Source of the DNA: Candidatus Gastranaerophilales bacterium
Lineage (GTDB): Bacteria; Cyanobacteriota; Vampirovibrionia; Gastranaerophilales; Gastranaerophilaceae
Assembly (NCBI GenBank): GCA_023662705.1
Contig: JAMPIM010000033.1
Location: 1-18,450, forward strand
Direction: 5' to 3'
DNA: 18,450 nucleotides
A program made the position numbers and the translations under genes. This document shows positions 1-6,738 of this stretch, in pieces; within the stretch, counting starts at the first letter, position 1; the number at the start of each line of letters is the position of its first letter. Under the pieces are notes generated by a model. That model searched no databases and had not been told where the DNA came from. It saw only the letters and a program-made list of their open reading frames with translations.

Positions 1-17
1 TATAGTAAAATAATACC

Positions 18-848
18 ATGAACAATAATAAAGTCGGCATATTTTTTGTTTTACCAGCTCTAATCGGAACATTTATTTTTATTGTTATTCCTATTTTTTG
101 TTCATTTGGTTTAAGTTTCACAGAGTGGGATTTGTTGAATGAAATAAAATTTGTCGGGTTAGAAAACTACAAAGCAGTTTTTACGGAACCTGTATTTTTT
201 CAAATTCTAATAAACACTCTCGTTTATGCAATTTGTACAACAATATTTGCCGTAGCAATTCCGCTTGTTATTGCAAGTATTCTAAACACAAAACTCCGCG
301 GTGCGGAATGGTTTAAGACAATTTACTTTATCCCGTTTATCACACCAGCAGTAGTAATCGCGATTGTCTGGGGCTGGATTTTTGACCCGAATATCGGCGC
401 AATAAATACATTATTTCATACACATCTAAACTGGCTTTTTGACACAAGACTTGCCATGCCGGTATTGATTTTTGTTTCGGTATGGAAATTAATAGGATAC
501 AATGTCGTCCTATTTTTAACAGGATTTTCTACCATCAATCAAAATGTTTATGAAGCAGCAAAAATTGACGGGGCAGGGGAAAAAGAAACCTTTTTCAAAA
601 TAACATTGCCATTGTTAAAACCGACGACATACTTTGTAACTCTGGTCACCGCAATATCATCATTCCAGATTTTCGATTTAATATATGTTATGACCGAAGG
701 CGGCCCAAAAGATGCAACAAACGTAATTGTTTATTCCATATACAAATACGCATTTGAATACTTTGACATAGGAAAATCCTGCGCGCTTGCATACATATTA
801 TTTATCGTTATTTTTGTATTAACACTTTTACAAAAAAAGAAAATCTAA
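18..848 (+). CDS. Sugar ABC transporter permease, MalF/UgpA type
   Basis: 276-aa integral membrane protein. It has about six hydrophobic segments, starting with residues 5-32, and a binding-protein-dependent transport inner-membrane domain. The EAA loop that docks on the ATPase is clear: residues 179-200 begin EAAKIDGAGE and end ITLPLL. The sequence resembles the first permease (MalF/UgpA/LacF) of carbohydrate-uptake ABC transporters (CUT1), and the length is normal. An in-frame TAA at 6-8 makes the ATG at 18 the first possible start. There is no Shine-Dalgarno, but TAAAAT at 6-11 lies 6 nt before the ATG, which suggests a leaderless mRNA. The MalG-type partner permease that usually follows is absent; the next gene is on the other strand, overlapping the stop by 4 nt. 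Binding protein and ATPase are not in the window. Family is firm; the sugar is unknown. Confidence 0.93.
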   Translation: MNNNKVGIFFVLPALIGTFIFIVIPIFCSFGLSFTEWDLLNEIKFVGLENYKAVFTEPVFFQILINTLVYAICTTIFAVAIPLVIASILNTKLRGAEWFKTIYFIPFITPAVVIAIVWGWIFDPNIGAINTLFHTHLNWLFDTRLAMPVLIFVSVWKLIGYNVVLFLTGFSTINQNVYEAAKIDGAGEKETFFKITLPLLKPTTYFVTLVTAISSFQIFDLIYVMTEGGPKDATNVIVYSIYKYAFEYFDIGKSCALAYILFIVIFVLTLLQKKKI

Positions 849-1081
849 CTGCCGTTAGTACCGTTTTTATAACGAGCTTTTGCATTAATAGCATAACAGG
901 TGCTGCACAGTTTTTGAGAAAGTGCAAACATATTTCGCTGAACCATAGCAACATCATTCATTGCCTCCAGCATCTTTTTAGGATCAACCATCGACTCCAT
1001 TGCATCGTGGTTATCAACTTTTTCATCCGCATACTTTTTAACAAGCAGCTTGTCAATGTAATCTCTAGCTCCAATTGCCAT
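845..1081 (-). CDS. Small hypothetical protein with a C-terminal CxxC
   Basis: 78-aa protein I do not recognise. It looks largely helical and charged, with a Met-rich middle (MVDPKKMLEAMNDVAMVQRN) and one CSTC pair near residue 60 that could bind metal or form a disulfide. No signal peptide or membrane segment is visible. The start is well supported: AGGAG lies about 7 nt before the ATG. A TATATA-rich stretch at 1109-1116 could be its -10 region. It ends convergently on the permease through a CTAA stop overlap. A competing 67-aa plus-strand reading (914-1117) has no comparable ribosome site, so I take the minus frame as real. Confidence 0.65.
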   Translation of the reverse strand: MAIGARDYIDKLLVKKYADEKVDNHDAMESMVDPKKMLEAMNDVAMVQRNMFALSQKLCSTCYAINAKARYKNGTNGS

Positions 1082-1153
1082 AGACGTACTCCTAAATCCT
1101 GTTTTCCCTATATATAGATAAAAACATTTTGAACCGGAAAATTGACTTGTTTG

Positions 1154-2110
1154 TTACAAAAGTTCATCTTCTTTAATATAACGCGGACGGGCTTTGACTT
1201 CGCGGAAAATCTGACCGAGATACTCACCTATAATACCAAGACAAATAAGCTGTAAACCGCCAAAGAAAACTAACAAAATAACTATTGTTGCATAACCTGT
1301 TTGAGCTTCGTGTCTGAATAAAGCATCGCAAACAGCATCAATACCAACCATTGCACTTACAAACACCGTAATTAAACCCAATACAGATATTAATCTTAAT
1401 GGAACAATACTATATGACGTTATTCCGTTCAAAGCAAGACTTGTCAGTGAAAAGAAATTAAATTTTGAACACCCGAGCGCTCTCGGTTTAACATCAAAAT
1501 GAACAAATGCGGTTTTCAAACCTGTTTCATGGAAAAAACCTCGTAAAAACAATTCTTTTTCAGGATATCTGCTTAAAATTCCGAGAGCTTTATTACTAAC
1601 AAGCCTAAAGTCCGAATGATTCGGCGGGATTTTAACCCCAAGCAGATTCATAACTTTGTAGAAACACAAAGCCGTAAACTTCTTTAAGAAAGAATCTGTT
1701 TTTCTGTCGTTTCTTATCCCCGAAACAATATCTGCTCCGTTGTGAAACTCATCAACAAATTTTTCAATAGCATTTTCATCCTGCTGCAAATCGGCATCAA
1801 TAGAGATTGCGCAGTCGCAGCCAACCTCTTTTACCCCCATAAGACCTGCAATAAGTGCCTTTTGGTTTCCGTAATTTCTCACGAATTTCATACCCTTAAC
1901 ACGTATTGGATAAGCTTGATGCAGTTCTTCAATAATTTGCCAAGTAGTGTCTTTTGAACCGTCATCAACAAGATAAATATACGACTCAGATGAGATTTTA
2001 TCTTTTGAAATAATATCATCAAGAACTTTCAATAGTGTTTCTACGGTTGATTTTATAACTAATTCTTCGTTGTAGCACGGAATTATTAACGCTAATTTTG
2101 TATTGCTCAT
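1154..2110 (-). CDS. GtrB/DPM-like family 2 glycosyltransferase, membrane-anchored
   Basis: 318-aa inverting GT-A glycosyltransferase with a two-helix C-terminal anchor, the plan of GtrB/YfdH/ArnC-type enzymes that load a sugar onto undecaprenyl phosphate. The N-terminal strand and nucleotide site read LALIIPCYNEE, then VDDGSKDTT at 48-56. The DxD motif is DADLQ (D105, D107). A second conserved block, HSDFRL, lies at 165-170. Membrane segments are near 238-262 and 274-297. The start is set at 2110 because GAGAGGA lies just upstream; an ATG six codons earlier (2128) would place that Shine-Dalgarno inside the gene. It is divergent from a carbohydrate deacetylase with 60 nt between starts, which suggests both act on one glycolipid or polysaccharide. 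Donor sugar not determinable. Confidence 0.92.
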   Translation of the reverse strand: MSNTKLALIIPCYNEELVIKSTVETLLKVLDDIISKDKISSESYIYLVDDGSKDTTWQIIEELHQAYPIRVKGMKFVRNYGNQKALIAGLMGVKEVGCDCAISIDADLQQDENAIEKFVDEFHNGADIVSGIRNDRKTDSFLKKFTALCFYKVMNLLGVKIPPNHSDFRLVSNKALGILSRYPEKELFLRGFFHETGLKTAFVHFDVKPRALGCSKFNFFSLTSLALNGITSYSIVPLRLISVLGLITVFVSAMVGIDAVCDALFRHEAQTGYATIVILLVFFGGLQLICLGIIGEYLGQIFREVKARPRYIKEDELL

Positions 2111-2127
2111 TGTATTCCTCTCAGTCA

Positions 2128-2138
2128 TATAATATAAT
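2128..2138 (+). promoter_or_regulatory. Tandem -10 boxes of the deacetylase promoter
   Basis: TATAAT occurs at 2128-2133 and again at 2133-2138 in the gap between the divergent glycosyltransferase and deacetylase. Transcription from the second would begin near 2145, just past the first in-frame ATG (2144). This favours the TTG at 2171 as the real deacetylase start. A recognisable -35 is weak (TTGTAT at 2110-2115, 17 nt upstream). Confidence 0.5.
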
Positions 2139-2170
2139 AGGTCATGAGGAAAAACAAGCAGGAGATTAGC

Positions 2171-3031
2171 TTGACAGGTAAACGATTTATTTTAAACGCA
2201 GACGACTTTGGAATGTCAAAAGCATTCAACAGAGCGGTTTTGGAAGGATATGCCGAAGGGCTTTTAAAAAGCGCAAGTCTTACTGCTAACGGGAAAGCAT
2301 TCGATGATGCAGTCAATGCCGTAATCCCTAAATGTCCTGATTTGGGAGTCGGAATCCACCTCAATATTATTGAAGGTAAATCTTTATGTTCTGATGTGAA
2401 TACTCTGATTGATTCTGACGGAAATTTCTGCAACTCATACGGACAATTACTATGGAAAGCTTACAATCCGAAAGAAACTGAGTTTTTAGCCGATGTGGAA
2501 AGAGAATTCAGAGTTCAAATCGAAAAAGTTTTGTCCGCTGCTCCTGTAACACATATTGATTCACATGTACACACGCATTCTATTCCAAAGATTTTTGAGA
2601 TTGTTTGCAGATTAGCTAAAGAATACGGAATAAAACAGGTTCGCACCCAGTTTGAAAAACCCTATATTATTCCTGATTTACACAAACATTTAACAATAAA
2701 GTATCCGATAAACCTTATAAAAGTTGCTCTTCTGGATACATTTACGGCAATAAATGAAACAACCGTAAACAAATGGGGGCTAAAGACAAATGAGTTTTTA
2801 ATCGGTGTAACTTATACTTCAATGATGGACGCTCTTGCAGTTTCCTACGGAGTTATGGCTGTTAATTATGATAATACAACCATAGAAGCATTGATTCATC
2901 CTTGCAGATATGATGACGGAACAATTGATAACCACTTTACCGAATTTATGATTACAAAAAACAAAAAACTCAAAGAAAAAATTGAGAGCATGGGATTTGA
3001 GATAACAAACTATGTTGAAAAAGAAGCTTAG
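2171..3031 (+). CDS. ChbG/HpnK (YdjC) family carbohydrate deacetylase
   Basis: 286-aa cytoplasmic enzyme of the YdjC/ChbG/HpnK family, metal-dependent hydrolases that remove N-acetyl groups from sugars. All signature blocks are present (numbering from the TTG): NADDFG at 9-14 with the metal and catalytic Asp pair, GIHLN with H63, HIDSHVHTH at 128-136, and IHP with H243. A TTG start at 2171 is preferred: AGGAG sits 6 nt upstream, the protein then begins MTGKRFILNADDFG as is usual in the family, and the upstream ATG at 2144 lies at the likely transcription start. It is divergent from a GT2 enzyme and overlaps the next gene by 20 nt. A likely role is trimming an N-acetylhexosamine put on by the neighbour, or chito-oligosaccharide use; the first is inference from position. 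Confidence 0.9.
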   Translation: MTGKRFILNADDFGMSKAFNRAVLEGYAEGLLKSASLTANGKAFDDAVNAVIPKCPDLGVGIHLNIIEGKSLCSDVNTLIDSDGNFCNSYGQLLWKAYNPKETEFLADVEREFRVQIEKVLSAAPVTHIDSHVHTHSIPKIFEIVCRLAKEYGIKQVRTQFEKPYIIPDLHKHLTIKYPINLIKVALLDTFTAINETTVNKWGLKTNEFLIGVTYTSMMDALAVSYGVMAVNYDNTTIEALIHPCRYDDGTIDNHFTEFMITKNKKLKEKIESMGFEITNYVEKEA

Positions 3032-4664
3032 TATTTCAGTAGTTATTCTTATGTTTATATCCTGTGCGGTTTTTCTTGTTCCGCACGACAAAACTTATAA
3101 AGTTATTGATGTTGAATCCCCGACAAATATTACCCTTGATAACGGAAGCTTTGAACTAAAAGAGCTTGATTGCTTTGATTCAGCTTTCACAAAGCATAAC
3201 AAAGAACTTGCAAGACATTTAGGTATCACGGAACAAGAAGGTTTTCTTTTAGGAAACCTCGGTAAATACAGATTTGAAAACCTGCTCAAAGGTCACAATG
3301 TTTATATTAAAAACAATGACCTAATATATTATCGATATGGCTACCGCGACCGTTTCTTTTATTCGGGATTTTGTATAAAAGACTCAGAACCTTGTTCAAA
3401 AGATGCTTTTGAATATCAACTCAAATCAATCAGACGCGCACATTACAAGGTTTTGGATATGGAAACCGAACAAAGTTATGAACTTGATGATAACAAAATC
3501 CGCGCACTTAAGAATTTTATTGTAGTAAGAAAATCCCATCTGCCTAAAAAAGTAATAATTAAACAAAAACCTGCAAATTCCCTCACAAAAGGGAATATCA
3601 AAATCTATTTTTCTGATTTAACCACAAAGCTCAAACCCGACAGAGAATGCTCAAGCGATATTTGCAAAGAGATTCTATCAAATATTAATAAAGCCCAAAA
3701 CACAATTGATATGGCGATTTACGGATACTCAAGAGTTCCCGCAATAGAAAAGTCTCTTGAAAACGCAATTAACCGCGGTGTAAAAATCAGATTGGTTTAT
3801 GATTTAAACTCCAAAGGAGTAAATATATACGAGGATACTTCCCGCATTGTAAAAATGATTTCTCAAAACAACAGCGATAGAAATTCTGCTGAAGCAAACA
3901 GCATAATGCATAATAAGTTCTATATTTTTGATGATAAAATTTTGATAACAGGTTCGGCAAATCTTTCACATACGGATATGTCGGGGTTTAACTCCAACAG
4001 CATTGTTGTTATAAATTCAGAAGAAATTGCAAAAATCTATAAACAAGAATTTGAACAAATGTTTGCAGGAAAATTCCACTCTTCAAAAGGGGTAAATATA
4101 AAAAAATCTGATTTGGGGATTTATTTTTCACCGCAGGATAAGAGTATCACTAACGCGGTTTTACCAATAATTCGCGGAGCAAAGAAATACATCTACATCC
4201 CAACTTTTGTACTCACTGAAAAACGCGTAACCGAAGAATTAATTAACGCCAAAAAGCGCGGAGTAGAAGTAAAAGTTATAATTGATGCGCTTAATGCATC
4301 AAGCAAATATTCAAAACACCAAATCCTGAGAGATAACGGAGTTTCTGTCAAAACAGAGAATTATGCAGGCAAAATGCATTCCAAATCAATGATTGTGGAT
4401 GATGAATATGTTCTAATCGGTTCAATGAATTTTTCTTACAGCGGTGAAAATAAAAATGATGAAAATTTGATTGTAATTAAAGATTCCGAATTAGCAAAAT
4501 TTTATAAAAACTTTTTCCTTTATCAATGGAGTAAAATTGATGATAAATGGCTAAAATACAACGCACGTGCAGAAGGCAAAGATTCAATAGGCTCGTGCGA
4601 AGACGGAATTGACAACAACTACGACGGATTCGCCGATAAAGATGACCCAGCTTGCAGGAGCTAA
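3012..4664 (+). CDS. Exported phospholipase D-like protein with two HKD motifs
   Basis: 550-aa protein. Residues 1-22 form an export signal or anchor (K-rich start, hydrophobic core, FISC that is a poor lipobox). Residues 29-100 resemble a degenerate staphylococcal-nuclease-like barrel (YKVIDVESPTNITLDNG, later LGKYRFENLLKGHNVYI) without the catalytic Asp/Arg/Glu; this is a tentative reading. Two PLD domains follow, each with a complete HxKx4Dx6GSxN motif: H300/K302/D307/G314-S315/N317 and H456/K458/D463/G470-S471/N473. The tail (528-550) carries DGIDNNYDGFADKDD between two Cys, like the calcium-binding DGIDNDGDG tails of secreted proteins. PLD-fold enzymes cut phosphodiesters in lipids or nucleic acids. 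It starts inside the deacetylase gene, so the two are probably co-transcribed. No clear Shine-Dalgarno. Confidence 0.88.
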   Translation: MLKKKLSISVVILMFISCAVFLVPHDKTYKVIDVESPTNITLDNGSFELKELDCFDSAFTKHNKELARHLGITEQEGFLLGNLGKYRFENLLKGHNVYIKNNDLIYYRYGYRDRFFYSGFCIKDSEPCSKDAFEYQLKSIRRAHYKVLDMETEQSYELDDNKIRALKNFIVVRKSHLPKKVIIKQKPANSLTKGNIKIYFSDLTTKLKPDRECSSDICKEILSNINKAQNTIDMAIYGYSRVPAIEKSLENAINRGVKIRLVYDLNSKGVNIYEDTSRIVKMISQNNSDRNSAEANSIMHNKFYIFDDKILITGSANLSHTDMSGFNSNSIVVINSEEIAKIYKQEFEQMFAGKFHSSKGVNIKKSDLGIYFSPQDKSITNAVLPIIRGAKKYIYIPTFVLTEKRVTEELINAKKRGVEVKVIIDALNASSKYSKHQILRDNGVSVKTENYAGKMHSKSMIVDDEYVLIGSMNFSYSGENKNDENLIVIKDSELAKFYKNFFLYQWSKIDDKWLKYNARAEGKDSIGSCEDGIDNNYDGFADKDDPACRS

Positions 4665-5731
4665 ATTTTCTCTACAACAACTTTGTGCAAACCTTTTGGA
4701 CTGTCTACATTGCGTTTGAGTTTTAATGCTGTTTCAAGAGCGATAAGCTGAGAAATAACCACATTTGCAAAGAGCTGTTGAATCTCATTTTCGCAGTCAA
4801 CATTAATATGAAAATCAGGATTCAAACGCACATCGGAAGGCCCGATTACTGCAATTTTCGGATGATAATCAGCCTTAATTTTATTGATATTACTTACCGA
4901 GCGTTCTGAAATCTCGTGTACGGAAATATAAATCAAAGTTGATTTATTATTCAAAACTGCAACATGACCGTGCATAAATTCACCTAAGATGGCAGCACTG
5001 ATGTTTTTATAAGAAGTTTCTTTAATCTTCAACGCAGCTTCTTTAGCCAAAGAATAGGAAATCCCGTCAGCGGTAATGATCACAATATTTTCTTTCGCCA
5101 AATGAGAAGCAAATTTTCTAATCTCATCACGTTTAGCAAGAGCTTTTTCCACAATCGCACCAAGATGGAAAAGAGATTTTTTATATTCGGCAGTTTCGAG
5201 CCCTGTGTTTTCAATAAGCTTTAATGAAATCAGAATTAGACAAAGCATTTGCGAAGTAAACGATTTTGTCGCCGCAATTCCTGTTTCTTCTCCTGCATAA
5301 CACGCTACCTGATAGTCGCAAGCTTTCCAGATTGAAGAGTCGGTAACATTTGTTATACAAAGAGTAGGAAGGTTTGTTTCTGCTTTTACGCGCTCTATGG
5401 ATTTAAGAGTATCACTGGTTTCTCCAGATTGGGTGATAAAAATATACAAGGTATTTTCGTCGTGCGGGATGAGGTTTTTCAGCAAAAACTCGCTTGAATA
5501 AATTGCTCTGGTTTCGATTTTGGAAATCTTTTCAACCAAATCGACAGCAAAACGTGCGCAATGATAAGAAGAGCCCGACGCAACGAGCACAATTTTCTTA
5601 ATCCCCTGAGGCAAATCCAGTTTAATTTCGCCCGTTTCAGGGTCAATATATTTCATCAAAATATACGGGATAATCTTCGCCTGCTCGGAAATCTCCGATT
5701 CCATATTGGTTTTTTGCTTTTTAAAAAACAT
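4661..5731 (-). CDS. Stand-alone GlmS-type SIS isomerase/deaminase domain protein
   Basis: 356-aa protein matching the isomerase half of glucosamine-6-phosphate synthase, with two SIS domains. It starts like that half (MESEISEQ at 10-17). It shows the sugar-phosphate loop ASGSSYH (51-57), TQSGETSDTL (100-109) and GIAATKSFTSQ (151-161). The residues equivalent to E. coli GlmS E488, H504 and K603 are present as E238 (KETSY), H254 (FMHGH) and K350 (near the C-terminus). The N-terminal glutaminase domain with its Cys1 is absent, so it cannot use glutamine ammonia itself. Related stand-alone proteins act as glucosamine-6-phosphate deaminases (NagB-II type) or deglycases. GAGGG lies about 7 nt before the ATG, behind an extended -10 promoter. 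The choice between deaminase and aminotransferase is open. Confidence 0.88.
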   Translation of the reverse strand: MFFKKQKTNMESEISEQAKIIPYILMKYIDPETGEIKLDLPQGIKKIVLVASGSSYHCARFAVDLVEKISKIETRAIYSSEFLLKNLIPHDENTLYIFITQSGETSDTLKSIERVKAETNLPTLCITNVTDSSIWKACDYQVACYAGEETGIAATKSFTSQMLCLILISLKLIENTGLETAEYKKSLFHLGAIVEKALAKRDEIRKFASHLAKENIVIITADGISYSLAKEAALKIKETSYKNISAAILGEFMHGHVAVLNNKSTLIYISVHEISERSVSNINKIKADYHPKIAVIGPSDVRLNPDFHINVDCENEIQQLFANVVISQLIALETALKLKRNVDSPKGLHKVVVEKI

Positions 5732-5756
5732 TAGGAGCCCTCAAATTTATATTAAT

Positions 5757-5765
5757 ATTATAACA
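5757..5765 (-). promoter_or_regulatory. Extended -10 promoter of the SIS gene
   Basis: On the minus strand the gap reads TGTTATAAT, a perfect TGn extended -10. Predicted initiation near 5750 leaves a leader of about 18 nt that contains GAGGG before the ATG at 5731. No good -35 is seen, which is usual for extended -10 promoters. Confidence 0.55.
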
Positions 5766-5786
5766 TATTTTGGACTCAATTTGTTA

Positions 5787-6053
5787 TTATTCGTCGGTAA
5801 ACGTAAAGTCACTTGGCAAATTTGCTACAATTTTAGCAATAAATTTTTCTGGAGATAAATTGTATGCCTCTGCCAATTTAAAGATTGTAGTTAATTGAGG
5901 ATCTTTTAAACCACGTTCTCCTGTACTTATAATTGCAATAGAGATATCATTTTCACTTGCAAACATAAATTGACTTTTATCGCCTCTAAGTTCTTTCATT
6001 GTTTCCGCTAAGGCATTAAGTATTAATTGTTTTTTTGATAACTGCTCTTGCAT
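5787..6053 (-). CDS. Small XRE/Cro-type transcriptional regulator
   Basis: 88-aa DNA-binding protein consisting almost entirely of a Cro/CI-type helix-turn-helix domain. Helix 1 is around 13-23 (NALAETMKELR). The domain includes the block ISTGERGLKDPQLTTIFKLA at about 42-61, which follows the XRE pattern xIExGxRxPxxxTLxKLA, and it ends with the usual AYNLSPEKF. It has no effector domain. There is no Shine-Dalgarno; TAGAAT (minus strand, 6060-6065) lies 6 nt before the ATG, so a leaderless mRNA is likely. It follows a second, larger XRE gene in the same direction with 57 nt between. That gap contains ATTACACA at 6100-6107, the same 8-mer as in the operator candidate at 6397-6412. Target unknown; auto-regulation or cross-regulation is inferred. 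Confidence 0.82.
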   Translation of the reverse strand: MQEQLSKKQLILNALAETMKELRGDKSQFMFASENDISIAIISTGERGLKDPQLTTIFKLAEAYNLSPEKFIAKIVANLPSDFTFTDE

Positions 6054-6110
6054 AATAAGATTCTAATGTTAAAATTAACTTATCGCTTTCACGAACGTAA
6101 TTACACAAAA

Positions 6111-6362
6111 CTACTCATCAGGACTGTTTTTATAGTGAAAATCTTTAAGCAAATCCACAAGCGACATATCTAACGTATAAGCTAAGTTCAATAAGGTTGA
6201 AAATTTAAAATCTACTAGACCATTTTCAATACGGCTTAGAGTCGCAGAAGTAACACCACCTCTGGTAAACGCTATATTGTTTAGAGAATCTGATTTTTCT
6301 TTTCTTATTTTCTGAACATGAATACCAAAGGCATCTAAGTTATCTTTAACTAAATGTTTCAT
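6111..6362 (-). CDS. Small XRE-type transcriptional regulator
   Basis: 83 aa from the chosen ATG. A helix-turn-helix of the XRE family fills residues 10-73: FGIHVQKIRKEKSDSLNNIA, the recognition part GVTSATLSRIENG, then FKFSTLLNLAYTLDMSLVDLL. An earlier ATG at 6407 would add MCVMICSKKFFNITY, which is unlike the family and runs through the palindromic operator candidate, so 6362 is preferred. Neither start has a Shine-Dalgarno; TAATAT lies 5 nt before the ATG at 6362. It is divergent from the small gene at 6439 and probably shares a control region with it. It is similar in plan but not identical to the neighbouring regulator, and both lack a ligand domain. Confidence 0.8.
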   Translation of the reverse strand: MKHLVKDNLDAFGIHVQKIRKEKSDSLNNIAFTRGGVTSATLSRIENGLVDFKFSTLLNLAYTLDMSLVDLLKDFHYKNSPDE

Positions 6363-6396
6363 ATATGTAATATTAAAAAATTTTTTTGAACATATC

Positions 6397-6412
6397 ATTA
6401 CACACATGTAAT
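6397..6412. promoter_or_regulatory. Palindromic operator candidate between divergent regulator and small gene
   Basis: ATTACA-CACA-TGTAAT is a perfect 6-bp inverted repeat with a 4-bp spacer, the size expected for a Cro/CI-type dimer. It lies between the XRE gene starting at 6362 and the gene starting at 6439. TTGAAC (6386-6391) just to its left could be a -35 for the plus-strand gene, so a bound repressor would block it. TGTAAT recurs at 6366-6371, and ATTACACA recurs at 6100-6107 upstream of the second XRE gene. Binding is inferred. Confidence 0.5.
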
Positions 6413-6438
6413 AGTAAAGAATATAAAGCGAGGTTAAA

Positions 6439-6735
6439 ATGCTTGAACCAAAATTTTATGAATATTTCGACGCACTTATCTTTAATATAGATAGAGCGTC
6501 ACTATTCGCATTTGAATTAACTGAAACTTGCAAAAAAGCAATCAATAAACGAAAAATGGCTAATAATACCAGTGAAATCGAAATTTTAGAAGAACTTTTA
6601 TTTTCATTTAACAAAATTTCTGACAAATTATCCGAGTTTTATGATGATACAGAATTGATAAAATTACCCGAGAAGGAAGTTGATGAAACACTTAATAATA
6701 TTGTATATTTCAAAAACCCAGATGATACAGAATAA
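6439..6735 (+). CDS. Small helical hypothetical protein divergent from XRE regulators
   Basis: 98-aa acidic protein I do not recognise. It looks mostly alpha-helical, with a heptad-like stretch EIEILEELLFSFNKISDKL around 46-64. It has no signal peptide, membrane segment or catalytic motif. The start is sound: GAGG lies 6 nt before the ATG. Transcription would come from the operator-containing gap it shares with the upstream repressor gene, so it is probably the regulated partner of the two XRE proteins. A toxin-antitoxin or phage-remnant role is possible but nothing in the sequence demonstrates it. It ends 3 nt from the convergent HEAT-like gene. Confidence 0.7.
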   Translation: MLEPKFYEYFDALIFNIDRASLFAFELTETCKKAINKRKMANNTSEIEILEELLFSFNKISDKLSEFYDDTELIKLPEKEVDETLNNIVYFKNPDDTE

Positions 6736-6738
6736 TAC

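Noticed and set aside
914..1117. 67-aa plus-strand frame opposite the 78-aa gene
   Set aside because: No Shine-Dalgarno and a His/Cys-rich composition, whereas the minus frame has AGGAG at good spacing.
2111..2128. Upstream ATG giving the glycosyltransferase six extra residues
   Set aside because: GAGAGGA would lie inside the gene, directly before the ATG at 2110, which fits better as the start.
2144..2170. ATG start for the deacetylase at 2144
   Set aside because: It falls at or before the expected transcription start from TATAAT 2133-2138 and has no good ribosome site; TTG at 2171 has AGGAG and a family-like N-terminus.
3808..4102. Near-repeat AAAGGAGTAAATATA / AAAGGGGTAAATATA in the PLD gene
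   Set aside because: Both encode SKGVNI within coding sequence about 270 bp apart; the match is short and best explained by protein sequence, not by a DNA repeat element.
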